A stretch of DNA of 64,000 nucleotides from Neisseria uirgultaei (GTDB taxonomy: Bacteria; Pseudomonadota; Gammaproteobacteria; Burkholderiales; Neisseriaceae). The notes under the pieces were generated by a model. The model saw only the letters and a list, made by a program, of their open reading frames with translations, did not search any database and was not told the origin of the DNA. A program made the translations under genes and the position numbers. Of the stretch, positions 35,592 through 42,949 are shown one piece after another (the stretch's first letter is position 1; every line of letters starts with the position of its first letter). The stretch lies in contig NZ_CAUIYF010000003.1 of the NCBI RefSeq assembly GCF_962719845.1, positions 124,001 to 188,000 of the forward strand, read 5' to 3'.

Positions 35592-36693
35592 TTAAATATT
35601 CCCTCTGATTGCTTTTAAAATCCGGCCTGTAATATCTACACCGAATAATGTGATTATCGGGAATATCAGCTTATATATCAACTTATTGGACCTTAACAGC
35701 ATAAACCTTAAATGATACGCCCTTCTTTTTATATCAGAATCACACGCTATATTTTTACTCGTCATTATAAAAAGCAAAACGAGATATTCGTAGGAAAGAA
35801 AAGAATAAAGATAACTTGATATATCCCTATTAAATTCCATTTCCGCATTTTTCTCCAAAATATATAATAATGACTTTATACTTTTTTCCGAAACAGTTCC
35901 CGTAATAGAATCTTTTCTTCCCTGCCGATAATAGTAATAACAACCGTCCAAATAAGAAAAAGTTGTTGCCGCATTAAATAACCTCATTGACCATTCGATA
36001 TCTTCAGAATAAATTCCCTTTTCAAAAAACAGTTTTTCTCTAATAATCAATTCTCTTTTTATAATCTTATTCCATGCCGAACCCGGAAATTTTCTAAATC
36101 GGCATAATCCTTTCAAAACTTCGACTTTGGGTTGATTGAGTATTTTTTCAGGCTGATAATCTTCGCCAAAATGTGAAACACTTCCCTTATCATATTTAAC
36201 TGCATTTAAAAAAACCACATCCGGCATATCACTATCATCTTTACCAAGAAAATCCAGCAAAATCTGATAGTTAATAAAATCATCCGAATCAATAAATGCT
36301 ATATATTTTCCGTTTGAATTTTTTATTCCGGTATTTCTCGCCTCCGACAATCCTTGGTTATCCTGATATATATATTTGATATTTGATATTTGATATTTGG
36401 TGTCCGGTGTTTGTTGTTTGTTGTTTGTTGTTTGTTGTTTGTTGTTTGTTGTTTGTTGTTTGTTGTTTGTTGTTTGTTGTTTGTTGTTTGTTGTTTGTTG
36501 TTTGTTGTTTGTTGTTTGTTGTTTTATCTATATATTTATAACATATATCTTCACTTCCGTCTTTTGATCCGTCATTCACAAGGATAAGTTCAACATTTTC
36601 ATTACTTAATATGGGTTCTATAGAATTTAAACACGCTTCCAAATAACTTTCGACATTATAAATGGGAACTACGATACTTAAATCCATATCCAT
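35592..36693 (-). pseudogene. pglE: Phase-variable pilin glycan glycosyltransferase, frame OFF
   Basis: GT2-family glycosyltransferase, known in Neisseria as the galactosyltransferase that adds the second galactose to the pilin glycan. The N-terminal half begins with the GT-A motif SIVVPIYNVESYLEACL and VLVNDGSKDG-like ILVNDGSKDGS. A CAACAAA heptamer tract follows the residues CYKYIDK. The C-terminal half (QGLSEARNTG, AFIDSDDF with the DxD-like motif) is in another frame. With 16 repeats, translation stops after 111 codons at 36358. One repeat fewer or two more would join the halves (about 366 codons). It is a reversible OFF state, not a dead gene. AT-rich relative to neighbours. Confidence 0.9.
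36410..36521 (-). repeat. Heptanucleotide contingency tract in pglE
   Basis: Sixteen perfect copies of TTTGTTG on the plus strand (CAACAAA on the coding strand), plus a partial copy. The tract has no stop in any frame, so its copy number alone sets the downstream frame. Slippage gives ON/OFF switching. Confidence 0.97.
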
Positions 36694-36781
36694 ATTATTA
36701 TCCTAAATAATTCTAATCCTGACTTAATGCGGACACGCCGTTTCCTGCCGCCCGAAAGGTTTCAGACGGCAGGGATTCCGG

Positions 36782-37921
36782 TTATTTGCCCGCTTTGAGC
36801 CCTTGCCACAGCTTCACGCCCAGTTTGGCGGATTCTGCGGATTTGGGCGATACGATGAAACTTTTTTCCATCAGTTCTTTGGTCGGGAAAATCGATGGAT
36901 CGTTTGTGTATTTGGCTTCCATCAAATCACGCGCGGGACGGCTGGCGGGCGCGTAGGTAACGAAGCTGCCGTTTTTCGCAGCCACCTCGGGCCGGAGCGT
37001 GTAGTCGATATAGCGGTGGGCGTTGGCAACGTTTTGCGCGTCGCGCGGAATCATAAAGGAATCCACCCACACGCCCACGCCGGTTTTCGGGGTCAATACT
37101 TTGATTTCCACGCCGTTTGCGGCTTCTTCGGCACGGGTTTTGGCAATGTTCAAATCGCCGCCGTAACCGATGGCGGCACACAGGTTGCCCGCCGCCATAT
37201 CGTCGATATAGCCGGAAGAGCTGAAGCGTTTCACGTCGCCCCGGACGGCTTTCATCATATCGACGGCGGCTTTGATGTCTTCGGGATTTTCACTGTTGGG
37301 GTCTTTGCCCAAATAGTGCAACGCCAAGGGAATCTGTTCGATTGCGCTGTCGAAATAGCTGATGCCGCAGGATTTGAGTTTGGCGGTGTATTCGGGTTTG
37401 AACACCAAATCCCATTCGTTTTCGGGCAGCTTGTCCGTACCCAATGCCTTTTTCACCTGCCGCGTATTGATTGCCAAGGTGTTGATGCCCCAGAAATAGG
37501 GGACGGCGTATTCGTTGCCCGGATCGACGGCTTCCATCATTTTCAGCAAATCTTTATCGATGTTGCCGTAATGGGGGATTTGCGCCTTGTCGATTTTCTG
37601 ATACGCGCCCGCTTTGATTTGCCGGCCGACGTTGGCGATGGACGGCGCGGTCAGGTCATAGCCGGATTTGCCGGTCAGGACTTTTGCCTCCAGTGTTTCG
37701 TTGCTGTCGTAATAATCGGAACGCGTCTTGATGCCGGTTTCTTTTTCAAAGGCGGCAACGGTTTCGGGATCGACATAATCCGACCAGTTGTAGATGTTGA
37801 GTTTGCCCGATTGTTCGGCTTCGGGCTTGGCGGAGGGGGCTTGGGCGGCGGTATCGCTTCCGCCGCCGCACGCAGTCAAGGCGAGGCTCAGGATTGCCGC
37901 CGCCACCAGTGTTTTTTTCAT
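36782..37921 (-). CDS. potD: Spermidine/putrescine-binding lipoprotein
   Basis: Substrate-binding subunit of the PotABCD polyamine importer. The 379-residue precursor has a lipoprotein signal with lipobox LTAC (Cys about 18). A PotD/SBP_bac fold follows (LNIYNWSDYVDPETVAAFEKETG). Its cognate permease and ATPase (potABC) are at 48341-51333, so the gene is unlinked from them here. It may be cotranscribed with lolA, though an uptake-sequence terminator lies between. Confidence 0.93.
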   Translation of the reverse strand: MKKTLVAAAILSLALTACGGGSDTAAQAPSAKPEAEQSGKLNIYNWSDYVDPETVAAFEKETGIKTRSDYYDSNETLEAKVLTGKSGYDLTAPSIANVGRQIKAGAYQKIDKAQIPHYGNIDKDLLKMMEAVDPGNEYAVPYFWGINTLAINTRQVKKALGTDKLPENEWDLVFKPEYTAKLKSCGISYFDSAIEQIPLALHYLGKDPNSENPEDIKAAVDMMKAVRGDVKRFSSSGYIDDMAAGNLCAAIGYGGDLNIAKTRAEEAANGVEIKVLTPKTGVGVWVDSFMIPRDAQNVANAHRYIDYTLRPEVAAKNGSFVTYAPASRPARDLMEAKYTNDPSIFPTKELMEKSFIVSPKSAESAKLGVKLWQGLKAGK

Positions 37922-38143
37922 GGTTTTCGACCTTTCGTTCAAAAATAAAAAACATTGCAGGGACGGTCGGGCCGCCTGCATCGGGAGCTGTGGGGGCGGC
38001 CGGTCGGCTTTCTTGGCCCTTGGTGCAGCAAGGTTTGCATTAAACGGCAAAAACAGCCGGGGCGCAACCATTAATTTTCACGGGTTTGCCGTTCCGGCGC
38101 ACGATCGGGCGGTAATGGGGGACATTGTTCCGCCCGCGTGAAA

Positions 38144-38179
38144 ATGCCGTCTGAAGCCTCGGCGGCTTTCAGACGGCAT
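38144..38179 (-). terminator. Inverted uptake-sequence terminator after lolA
   Basis: Exact inverted 12-mer pair with T residues on the minus strand, 17 bases past the lolA stop. Confidence 0.7.
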
Positions 38180-38195
38180 TTTTCAAAACGGCAAA

Positions 38196-38819
38196 TCAGT
38201 TGCTCAACACGTCCACGCCTTTGGGCGGGGTAAACTTGAACGCGCCGCGCGAAAGGCCGGGTCTGGTGTTCAGGCTGCCGAAGCTGACGGAGGTTTGGTT
38301 GCCGAAGCTGTCTTTCAACTGCATGGCGGCGAGGTTGCCGCCTTTGAAGCCGATGCGGATGTATTGGTAGCCGGCGTTGTTGCGTTTGGGCGTTGCCAGC
38401 ACATAATCGATGCCGCCGGACGAACCGTCCTCTTTCAGCGTGTAGCTGCTTTCAAGGGCGGTTTTATCGGAAAGGATGGCGGCGGGGCTGCCGCCTATGA
38501 TCTGGTCTTGGGACGACTTAGTAACTTGTGCCAAATCGACATCATAAAGCCAGACGGTTTGACCGTCGCCGACAATAGTCTGTTTGTAGGGCGAAGTGTA
38601 TTCCCATTTGAAGAAACCCGGGCGCAGGATTTTGAACGTGCCGTGCGCGGTTTGGGTTTTCTTTTTGCTTTGGACGGTTTGGGTGAAGCTGCCGCTGATA
38701 CCGTCGGCATCGTTGTTGAATTGCTTGAGCGCGTCCACCGCGCCCGCCTGTGCGGAAGCGACGGCGACGGTCAGGGAGCAAACGGCGAGGAATTGGAACA
38801 GGTTGTGCGGTTTCATCAT
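38196..38819 (-). CDS. lolA: Outer-membrane lipoprotein carrier protein
   Basis: Periplasmic chaperone that carries lipoproteins from LolCDE to LolB. The 207-residue precursor has a signal peptide ending near ASAQAGA, then the LolA beta-barrel features (GSFTQTVQSKKK, GTFKILRPGFFKWEY). ATG codons at 38819 and 38816 are both possible starts. AAGGAAA precedes them. Confidence 0.93.
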   Translation of the reverse strand: MMKPHNLFQFLAVCSLTVAVASAQAGAVDALKQFNNDADGISGSFTQTVQSKKKTQTAHGTFKILRPGFFKWEYTSPYKQTIVGDGQTVWLYDVDLAQVTKSSQDQIIGGSPAAILSDKTALESSYTLKEDGSSGGIDYVLATPKRNNAGYQYIRIGFKGGNLAAMQLKDSFGNQTSVSFGSLNTRPGLSRGAFKFTPPKGVDVLSN

Positions 38820-38991
38820 TATTTTTCCTTGTTAGAATGGGTGTGGCGTAAAGTATCGGCGCGGCAAAACAATCATACGGGCGGCGGGACGGACGGTTTG
38901 CATTTTGCAAACCGCGTTTTCCGAGGGCTGATTTTTTTGACCGCTCGGAAAAGGCAGGCGCGCCACGCCGCCCTTTAATTGTGTGCCGCGT

Positions 38992-39146
38992 TATAGTGGA
39001 TTAACAAAAATCAGGACAAGGCGACGAAGCCGCAGACAGTACAAATAGTACGGAACCGATTCACTTGGTGCTTCAGCACCTTAGAGAATCGTTCTCTTTG
39101 AGCTAAGGCGAGGCAACGCTGTACTGGTTTTTGTTAATCCACTATA
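38992..39146. repeat. Correia repeat enclosed element (CREE), copy 2
   Basis: 155 bp, same orientation and nearly the same sequence as copy 1, with intact inverted termini TATAGTGGATTAAC. It lies in the 430-base gap between divergent lolA and the DUF455 gene. Its left end gives TTGTCC-N18-TATAAC towards lolA, about 170 bases upstream of it. Confidence 0.95.
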
Positions 39147-39249
39147 TTTGACGGCTTGGGCCCGGAATGCCGAATCGCGGAGATTATATGCCTCATCTTG
39201 TTTTTTTTAAACGCTATAATATTTGTTTTCCGAACACGGCGGACTTGAG

Positions 39250-40077
39250 ATGAAACCCGATATTTATGCTTTGCTGGAACGCACCCTGCTTTCGGGCGAC
39301 CCAGATGAAAAAGGACGGCTGACGGATGAGGCGTTTGCCGCCGTTCAGAACATGGACGGGGCCGAGGCAAACGCTGCGCCGCTGGACTTCCTCCACGCAG
39401 GACGGCCGTCTAAGCCTGTTTTGGTCGCGCCGTCGCAACTGACCCCGCGCAAAATGAACACGGCAGAAGGCTATGCGGCAATGCTGCACGCGATTGCGCA
39501 TATCGAGTTCAATGCCGTCAATCTGGCTTTGGACGCGGCATACCGTTTCCGCACGCTGCCGTTTCAGTTTGTCCGCGACTGGGTGAAAGTGGCGAAGGAA
39601 GAGGTGTACCATTTCCGTCTGATGCGCGACAGATTGCGCGCTTTCGGCTTCGATTACGGCGATTTCGAGGCGCACAACCATTTGTGGGACATGGCGTACA
39701 AAACCGCTTACGACCCGCTGTTGCGCATGGCTTTGGTGCCGCGTGTGTTGGAAGCGCGCGGGCTGGACGTTACGCCGGGGATACGCGCGAAGGTGGAGCA
39801 GCGCGGCGATTCGGAAACCTGCGGCGTGTTGGACATCATTTACCGCGACGAAGTGGGTCATGTCGCCATCGGCAACCATTGGTATCAACACCTCTGCCGC
39901 GAACGCGGTTTGGAACCTGTCGCCCTGTTCCGCAGTCTGATTGCCCGTTACGATATGTTTATCTTCCGCGGCTATGTGAACATCGAAGCGAGGGAAAAAG
40001 CGGGCTTCAGCCGCTTTGAATTGGATATGTTGGAAGATTTCGAGCAGGGTTTGAAACAAAATAAACATGCCGTCTGA
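39250..40077 (+). CDS. DUF455 family ferritin-like protein
   Basis: A 275-residue cytoplasmic protein of the DUF455 (ferritin-like superfamily) group, role unknown. Helices carry metal-type residues: AIAHIEFNAVNLALDAAYRF, AKEEVYHFRLMRDRL, DIIYRDEVGHVAIGNHWY. This Glu and ExxH pattern suggests a di-iron site. The last codons read through an uptake sequence that supplies the stop (AAA CAT GCC GTC TGA). gph follows after 38 bases. Confidence 0.83.
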   Translation: MKPDIYALLERTLLSGDPDEKGRLTDEAFAAVQNMDGAEANAAPLDFLHAGRPSKPVLVAPSQLTPRKMNTAEGYAAMLHAIAHIEFNAVNLALDAAYRFRTLPFQFVRDWVKVAKEEVYHFRLMRDRLRAFGFDYGDFEAHNHLWDMAYKTAYDPLLRMALVPRVLEARGLDVTPGIRAKVEQRGDSETCGVLDIIYRDEVGHVAIGNHWYQHLCRERGLEPVALFRSLIARYDMFIFRGYVNIEAREKAGFSRFELDMLEDFEQGLKQNKHAV

Positions 40078-40115
40078 AACCCTTCAATTCCGCACTTTAT
40101 AAAAAAGGAAAACAC

Positions 40116-40778
40116 ATGATACAAGCCGTACTCTTCGACCTCGACGGCACGCTTGCCGACACCGCCCCCGACCTCGGCGGCGCACTCAACACCGTATTGC
40201 GCCGCCACAACCTGCCCGAGAAAAACATCGCGGAAATCCGCCCGTATGCCGGACACGGCGCGGCAGGGCTGCTCAAGCTCGGCGCAGGCATCACGCCCGA
40301 ACACCCCGACTATACCGCATGGCGCACCGAATACCTCGACGAATACGACAGCCGCTACGCCCAAGACACTGAACTCTTTGACGGCGTGAACGAACTCATT
40401 GCCGAACTCAACCAACGCGGCATCAAATGGGGCATCGTGACCAACAAACCCATGCGCTTCACCGACAAACTCGTTCCCAAACTCGGCTTCATCATCCCAC
40501 CCGCCGTCGTCGTCAGCGGCGATACCTGCGGCGAACCCAAACCCGGCATCAAACCCATGCTGTATGCGTGCGGACAAATCCACGCCAACCCGCGACACAC
40601 GCTCTACGTCGGCGATGCGGAACGCGATATGCAGGCGGGACGCAACGCCGGTATGAAAACCGTCCTCGCCGAATGGGGCTACATCTCAGATGAAGACGAT
40701 ACCGACTCATGGCAACCCGACTACCGCATCCCCACACCGATCGGGCTACTCGGGACGCTAAACAAAATCCGTCCTTGA
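40116..40778 (+). CDS. gph: Phosphoglycolate phosphatase (HAD family)
   Basis: Dephosphorylates 2-phosphoglycolate and perhaps other small phosphoesters. The 220-residue HAD hydrolase has DLDGTLAD (motif I), VTNKP (motif II), and KPGI plus VGDAERDMQAGRNAG (motifs III and IV). Specificity within HAD enzymes cannot be proven from sequence. Confidence 0.88.
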   Translation: MIQAVLFDLDGTLADTAPDLGGALNTVLRRHNLPEKNIAEIRPYAGHGAAGLLKLGAGITPEHPDYTAWRTEYLDEYDSRYAQDTELFDGVNELIAELNQRGIKWGIVTNKPMRFTDKLVPKLGFIIPPAVVVSGDTCGEPKPGIKPMLYACGQIHANPRHTLYVGDAERDMQAGRNAGMKTVLAEWGYISDEDDTDSWQPDYRIPTPIGLLGTLNKIRP

Positions 40779-40781
40779 AAA

Positions 40782-40809
40782 ATGCCGTCTGAAACCCTTC
40801 AGACGGCAT
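40782..40809 (+). terminator. Inverted uptake-sequence terminator after gph
   Basis: Exact inverted 12-mer pair with a 4-base loop, 4 bases past the gph stop. Confidence 0.7.
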
Positions 40810-41060
40810 TTCCCGCATTCTGGCACCGACCGGCGCCTTCGTTAATCAACCGAAAGAATCGGCCGGAAGTTATCGGCTTTTATTGTGCCCGCTTTCAATC
40901 TTCCTTTTCTCTTGGCTCGCCTGCTGCCGTCAATTCGTGCGCCTGCCCATTTTTTTCTCTGTTGTAAGAACCTAGTTTCAGACTGCCTAAAAGTGAGCTA
41001 TAATAGTCGCCCATTGTACTCAATGGTAAAAAGTTTACAAGTTACTCAAAATAAAATTAA
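40810..41060. other. Intergenic region before the accessory patch
   Basis: No gene seen. It holds a degenerate uptake sequence (TTCAGACTGCC) near 40978 and a TATAAT-like box near 41000 on the plus strand with no gene behind it. Confidence 0.35.
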
Positions 41061-41061
41061 A

Positions 41062-41096
41062 GCCCTTGCTAACCTGTCCTGCAAGGGCTTCTTTCT
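41062..41096 (-). terminator. Terminator of the small membrane protein gene
   Basis: AGCCCTTGC / GCAAGGGCT hairpin. On the minus strand it is followed by TTTAATTTT. Confidence 0.65.
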
Positions 41097-41402
41097 TTAT
41101 CGTCTGTTTCTCTCTTCGTTCATGTTCTGAATGCGGATATGCTCCACTAACTCGCGGTGCTTATCGGCTTCTGTCTGCTCTCCCCAATCAAAGCCGCCTT
41201 TATTTCCTGTTGTGCCTGTGCCTATGTTCGCCCAAAAGTCGGGAAGGAATGGTAAAAACAGCCTGAAAAAACTGTAAACAATGCCAACGACATAGGCTAT
41301 TAACGAAATGGGCAACACAATAAAAACATATACACTAATGCCCGCAATGACAACAGCCACAATCCAAGCGAAGCAAAAGAAAATAGTATGTAACCAGTCC
41401 AT
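41097..41402 (-). CDS. Small membrane protein, 101 aa
   Basis: Not recognised. Two hydrophobic helices (about 5-30 and 32-55) are followed by a polar, charged tail (EQTEADKHRELVEHIRIQNMNEE). GGAG lies eight bases before the ATG. Layout recalls small membrane proteins of filamentous phages, but there is no direct evidence for that. It follows the HicA-like gene by 48 bases in the same direction and both look like an accessory insert between gph and ppsR. Confidence 0.65.
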   Translation of the reverse strand: MDWLHTIFFCFAWIVAVVIAGISVYVFIVLPISLIAYVVGIVYSFFRLFLPFLPDFWANIGTGTTGNKGGFDWGEQTEADKHRELVEHIRIQNMNEERNRR

Positions 41403-41450
41403 AAGACTAACTCCAATCTAAAAACGCTCTGTAAGCCGTCTATTTTCGTT

Positions 41451-41654
41451 TTATAGCGCGTTCATTATATGGCTGCTTAAATTTTTAGCAGCCCTGAAAT
41501 CCGACGGGCTGTACGGTATGGGCAGGACATCGGATGTCGGCAGGTAAACCAGCTTGATATGCCGCCCGCCCCGACTGTGGAAACACCCATCGGGATTGGA
41601 CTTGAGCAGGCGGGTTACCAGCCTTTGGACATCTTTGTTTGACGAATATTTAAT
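41451..41654 (-). CDS. HicA-like protein with ATT start codon
   Basis: A 67-residue protein read only if translation starts at ATT (41652-41654). GGGAG lies seven bases upstream, an ideal ribosome site. There is no ATG, GTG or TTG start in this frame. The sequence has the HicA-type pattern: SSNKDVQRLVTRLLK, then SRGGRHIKLVYLP, then SPSDFRAAKNLSSHI. HicA proteins are small dsRBD-fold RNA-binding toxins. No HicB antitoxin is adjacent. Either a rare ATT start is used, or ATG mutated to ATT and the gene is silenced. The function as a toxin is inference. Confidence 0.6.
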   Translation of the reverse strand: MKYSSNKDVQRLVTRLLKSNPDGCFHSRGGRHIKLVYLPTSDVLPIPYSPSDFRAAKNLSSHIMNAL

Positions 41655-41716
41655 GGCGGAACTCCCGTGTAAGGTGTCAATAAACGGAATTTTGCCCGGA
41701 TTTCAGGCAGGAAACA

Positions 41717-42538
41717 TCAAAACCTGCGCTTCAACTTGCACGCCTGAAGGATGTGTACCGCCAGTTCCTCAACCGACTTATCCGTCGTATTCGCAAACGG
41801 AATCCCATGCCGTCTGAACATACTCTGCGCATCCGCCACCTCGCTGCGGCAGGTATCGATGCGCGCATAAGCCGAATTCGGACGGCGTTCCTGACGGATG
41901 GCCTGCAAACGTTCCGGCTGGATGGTCAACCCGAACAGCTTGTCTTTATACGGCTTGACCATACGCGGCAGATCGGCCGATTCCAAATCGTCGGGAATCA
42001 GCGGATAGTTTGCCGCACGGATACCGTATTGCAGGGCGAGGTAAAGGCAGGTCGGCGTTTTGCCCGAACGCGATACACCCATCAAGATTACATCAGCCTC
42101 CTGAAGGTTCTTATCGCTGACCCCGTCATCGTGGTTCAAAGAAAAATTGACCGCCTCCATACGCGCATCGTAACGCTTCGTATTGCCGATACTGTGATGC
42201 CCTTGTTCGGCGGCAACCGCCTCGGTGTTGAGTTCCTTTTCCAAAAGCCCGAGGAAGGTTTCAAAAAAATTGATGTGGAAAGCGTCTGCCTGTTTGATGA
42301 TTTCACGGATTTCGTCATTGACCACGCTGACAAACGCAATCGGACGCTGACCGTTTTCCTGCCGGCTCCGATTGACCTTCTCCACCACCGCGCGCGCCTT
42401 TTCCGGCGTATCGACAAACGGGTGCGTATGGCGTTTGAACGACAGATTGCCAAACTGGTTCAGCAAAGCCTCGCCGATATTCTCGGCAGTCAGACCGGTA
42501 CGGTCGGAAATGTAAAACACATGGCGCGGACTGCTCAT
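41717..42538 (-). CDS. ppsR: PEP synthase regulatory protein
   Basis: DUF299 bifunctional kinase/pyrophosphorylase that switches PEP synthase off and on by ADP-dependent phosphorylation. The 273-residue protein has the P-loop GVSRSGKT at 154-161 and the N-terminal ISDRTGLTAE motif. It lies divergently next to ppsA, its target, which supports the assignment. Confidence 0.95.
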   Translation of the reverse strand: MSSPRHVFYISDRTGLTAENIGEALLNQFGNLSFKRHTHPFVDTPEKARAVVEKVNRSRQENGQRPIAFVSVVNDEIREIIKQADAFHINFFETFLGLLEKELNTEAVAAEQGHHSIGNTKRYDARMEAVNFSLNHDDGVSDKNLQEADVILMGVSRSGKTPTCLYLALQYGIRAANYPLIPDDLESADLPRMVKPYKDKLFGLTIQPERLQAIRQERRPNSAYARIDTCRSEVADAQSMFRRHGIPFANTTDKSVEELAVHILQACKLKRRF

Positions 42539-42949
42539 CTTCCATCCTTAAAACACAGGTTTAAAACCCCATCATAACAGCAGCGGCAGACACAAGGAAA
42601 GCACCCGCAGTACGCCTACCTCGGATTACACCCAAACAGACACAATATTATTTTGAAATAAAATTATTTAGATAAAGTATTTTTTGGAATAAAATTTTAA
42701 AAAATAAACAAAAAAATCCAACAGAAAAAACATTAACTTATTCAAACCATCTGTTTTACAAAGAAAATACCCAAAAAAGGAAACATACCGGCTGCAAGTT
42801 TCAAACCGCTACACACGCCGAAACCGCAATTTTTCAGACGGCATCATGATTTTAAAACGGATAAAACACATGACAGCAGAGGAACGAATCGCTTAAAATA
42901 AGCAAGCGGATTTGTTTCTTTTTTAACATATTTTGGATTGGACACACAA
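42539..42949. other. ppsR-ppsA divergent promoter region
   Basis: A 411-base gap with a strongly AT-rich core (about 42650-42740), a likely site for divergent promoters. One uptake sequence occurs near 42834. No gene seen. Confidence 0.45.

Noticed and set aside
36410..36521. Possible CRISPR-like array
   Set aside because: The repeats are 7-bp contiguous units with no spacers; it is a phase-variation tract.
36390..36587. Plus-strand frame of Val/Cys/Leu repeats across the heptamer tract
   Set aside because: It is only the antisense reading of the pglE repeat.
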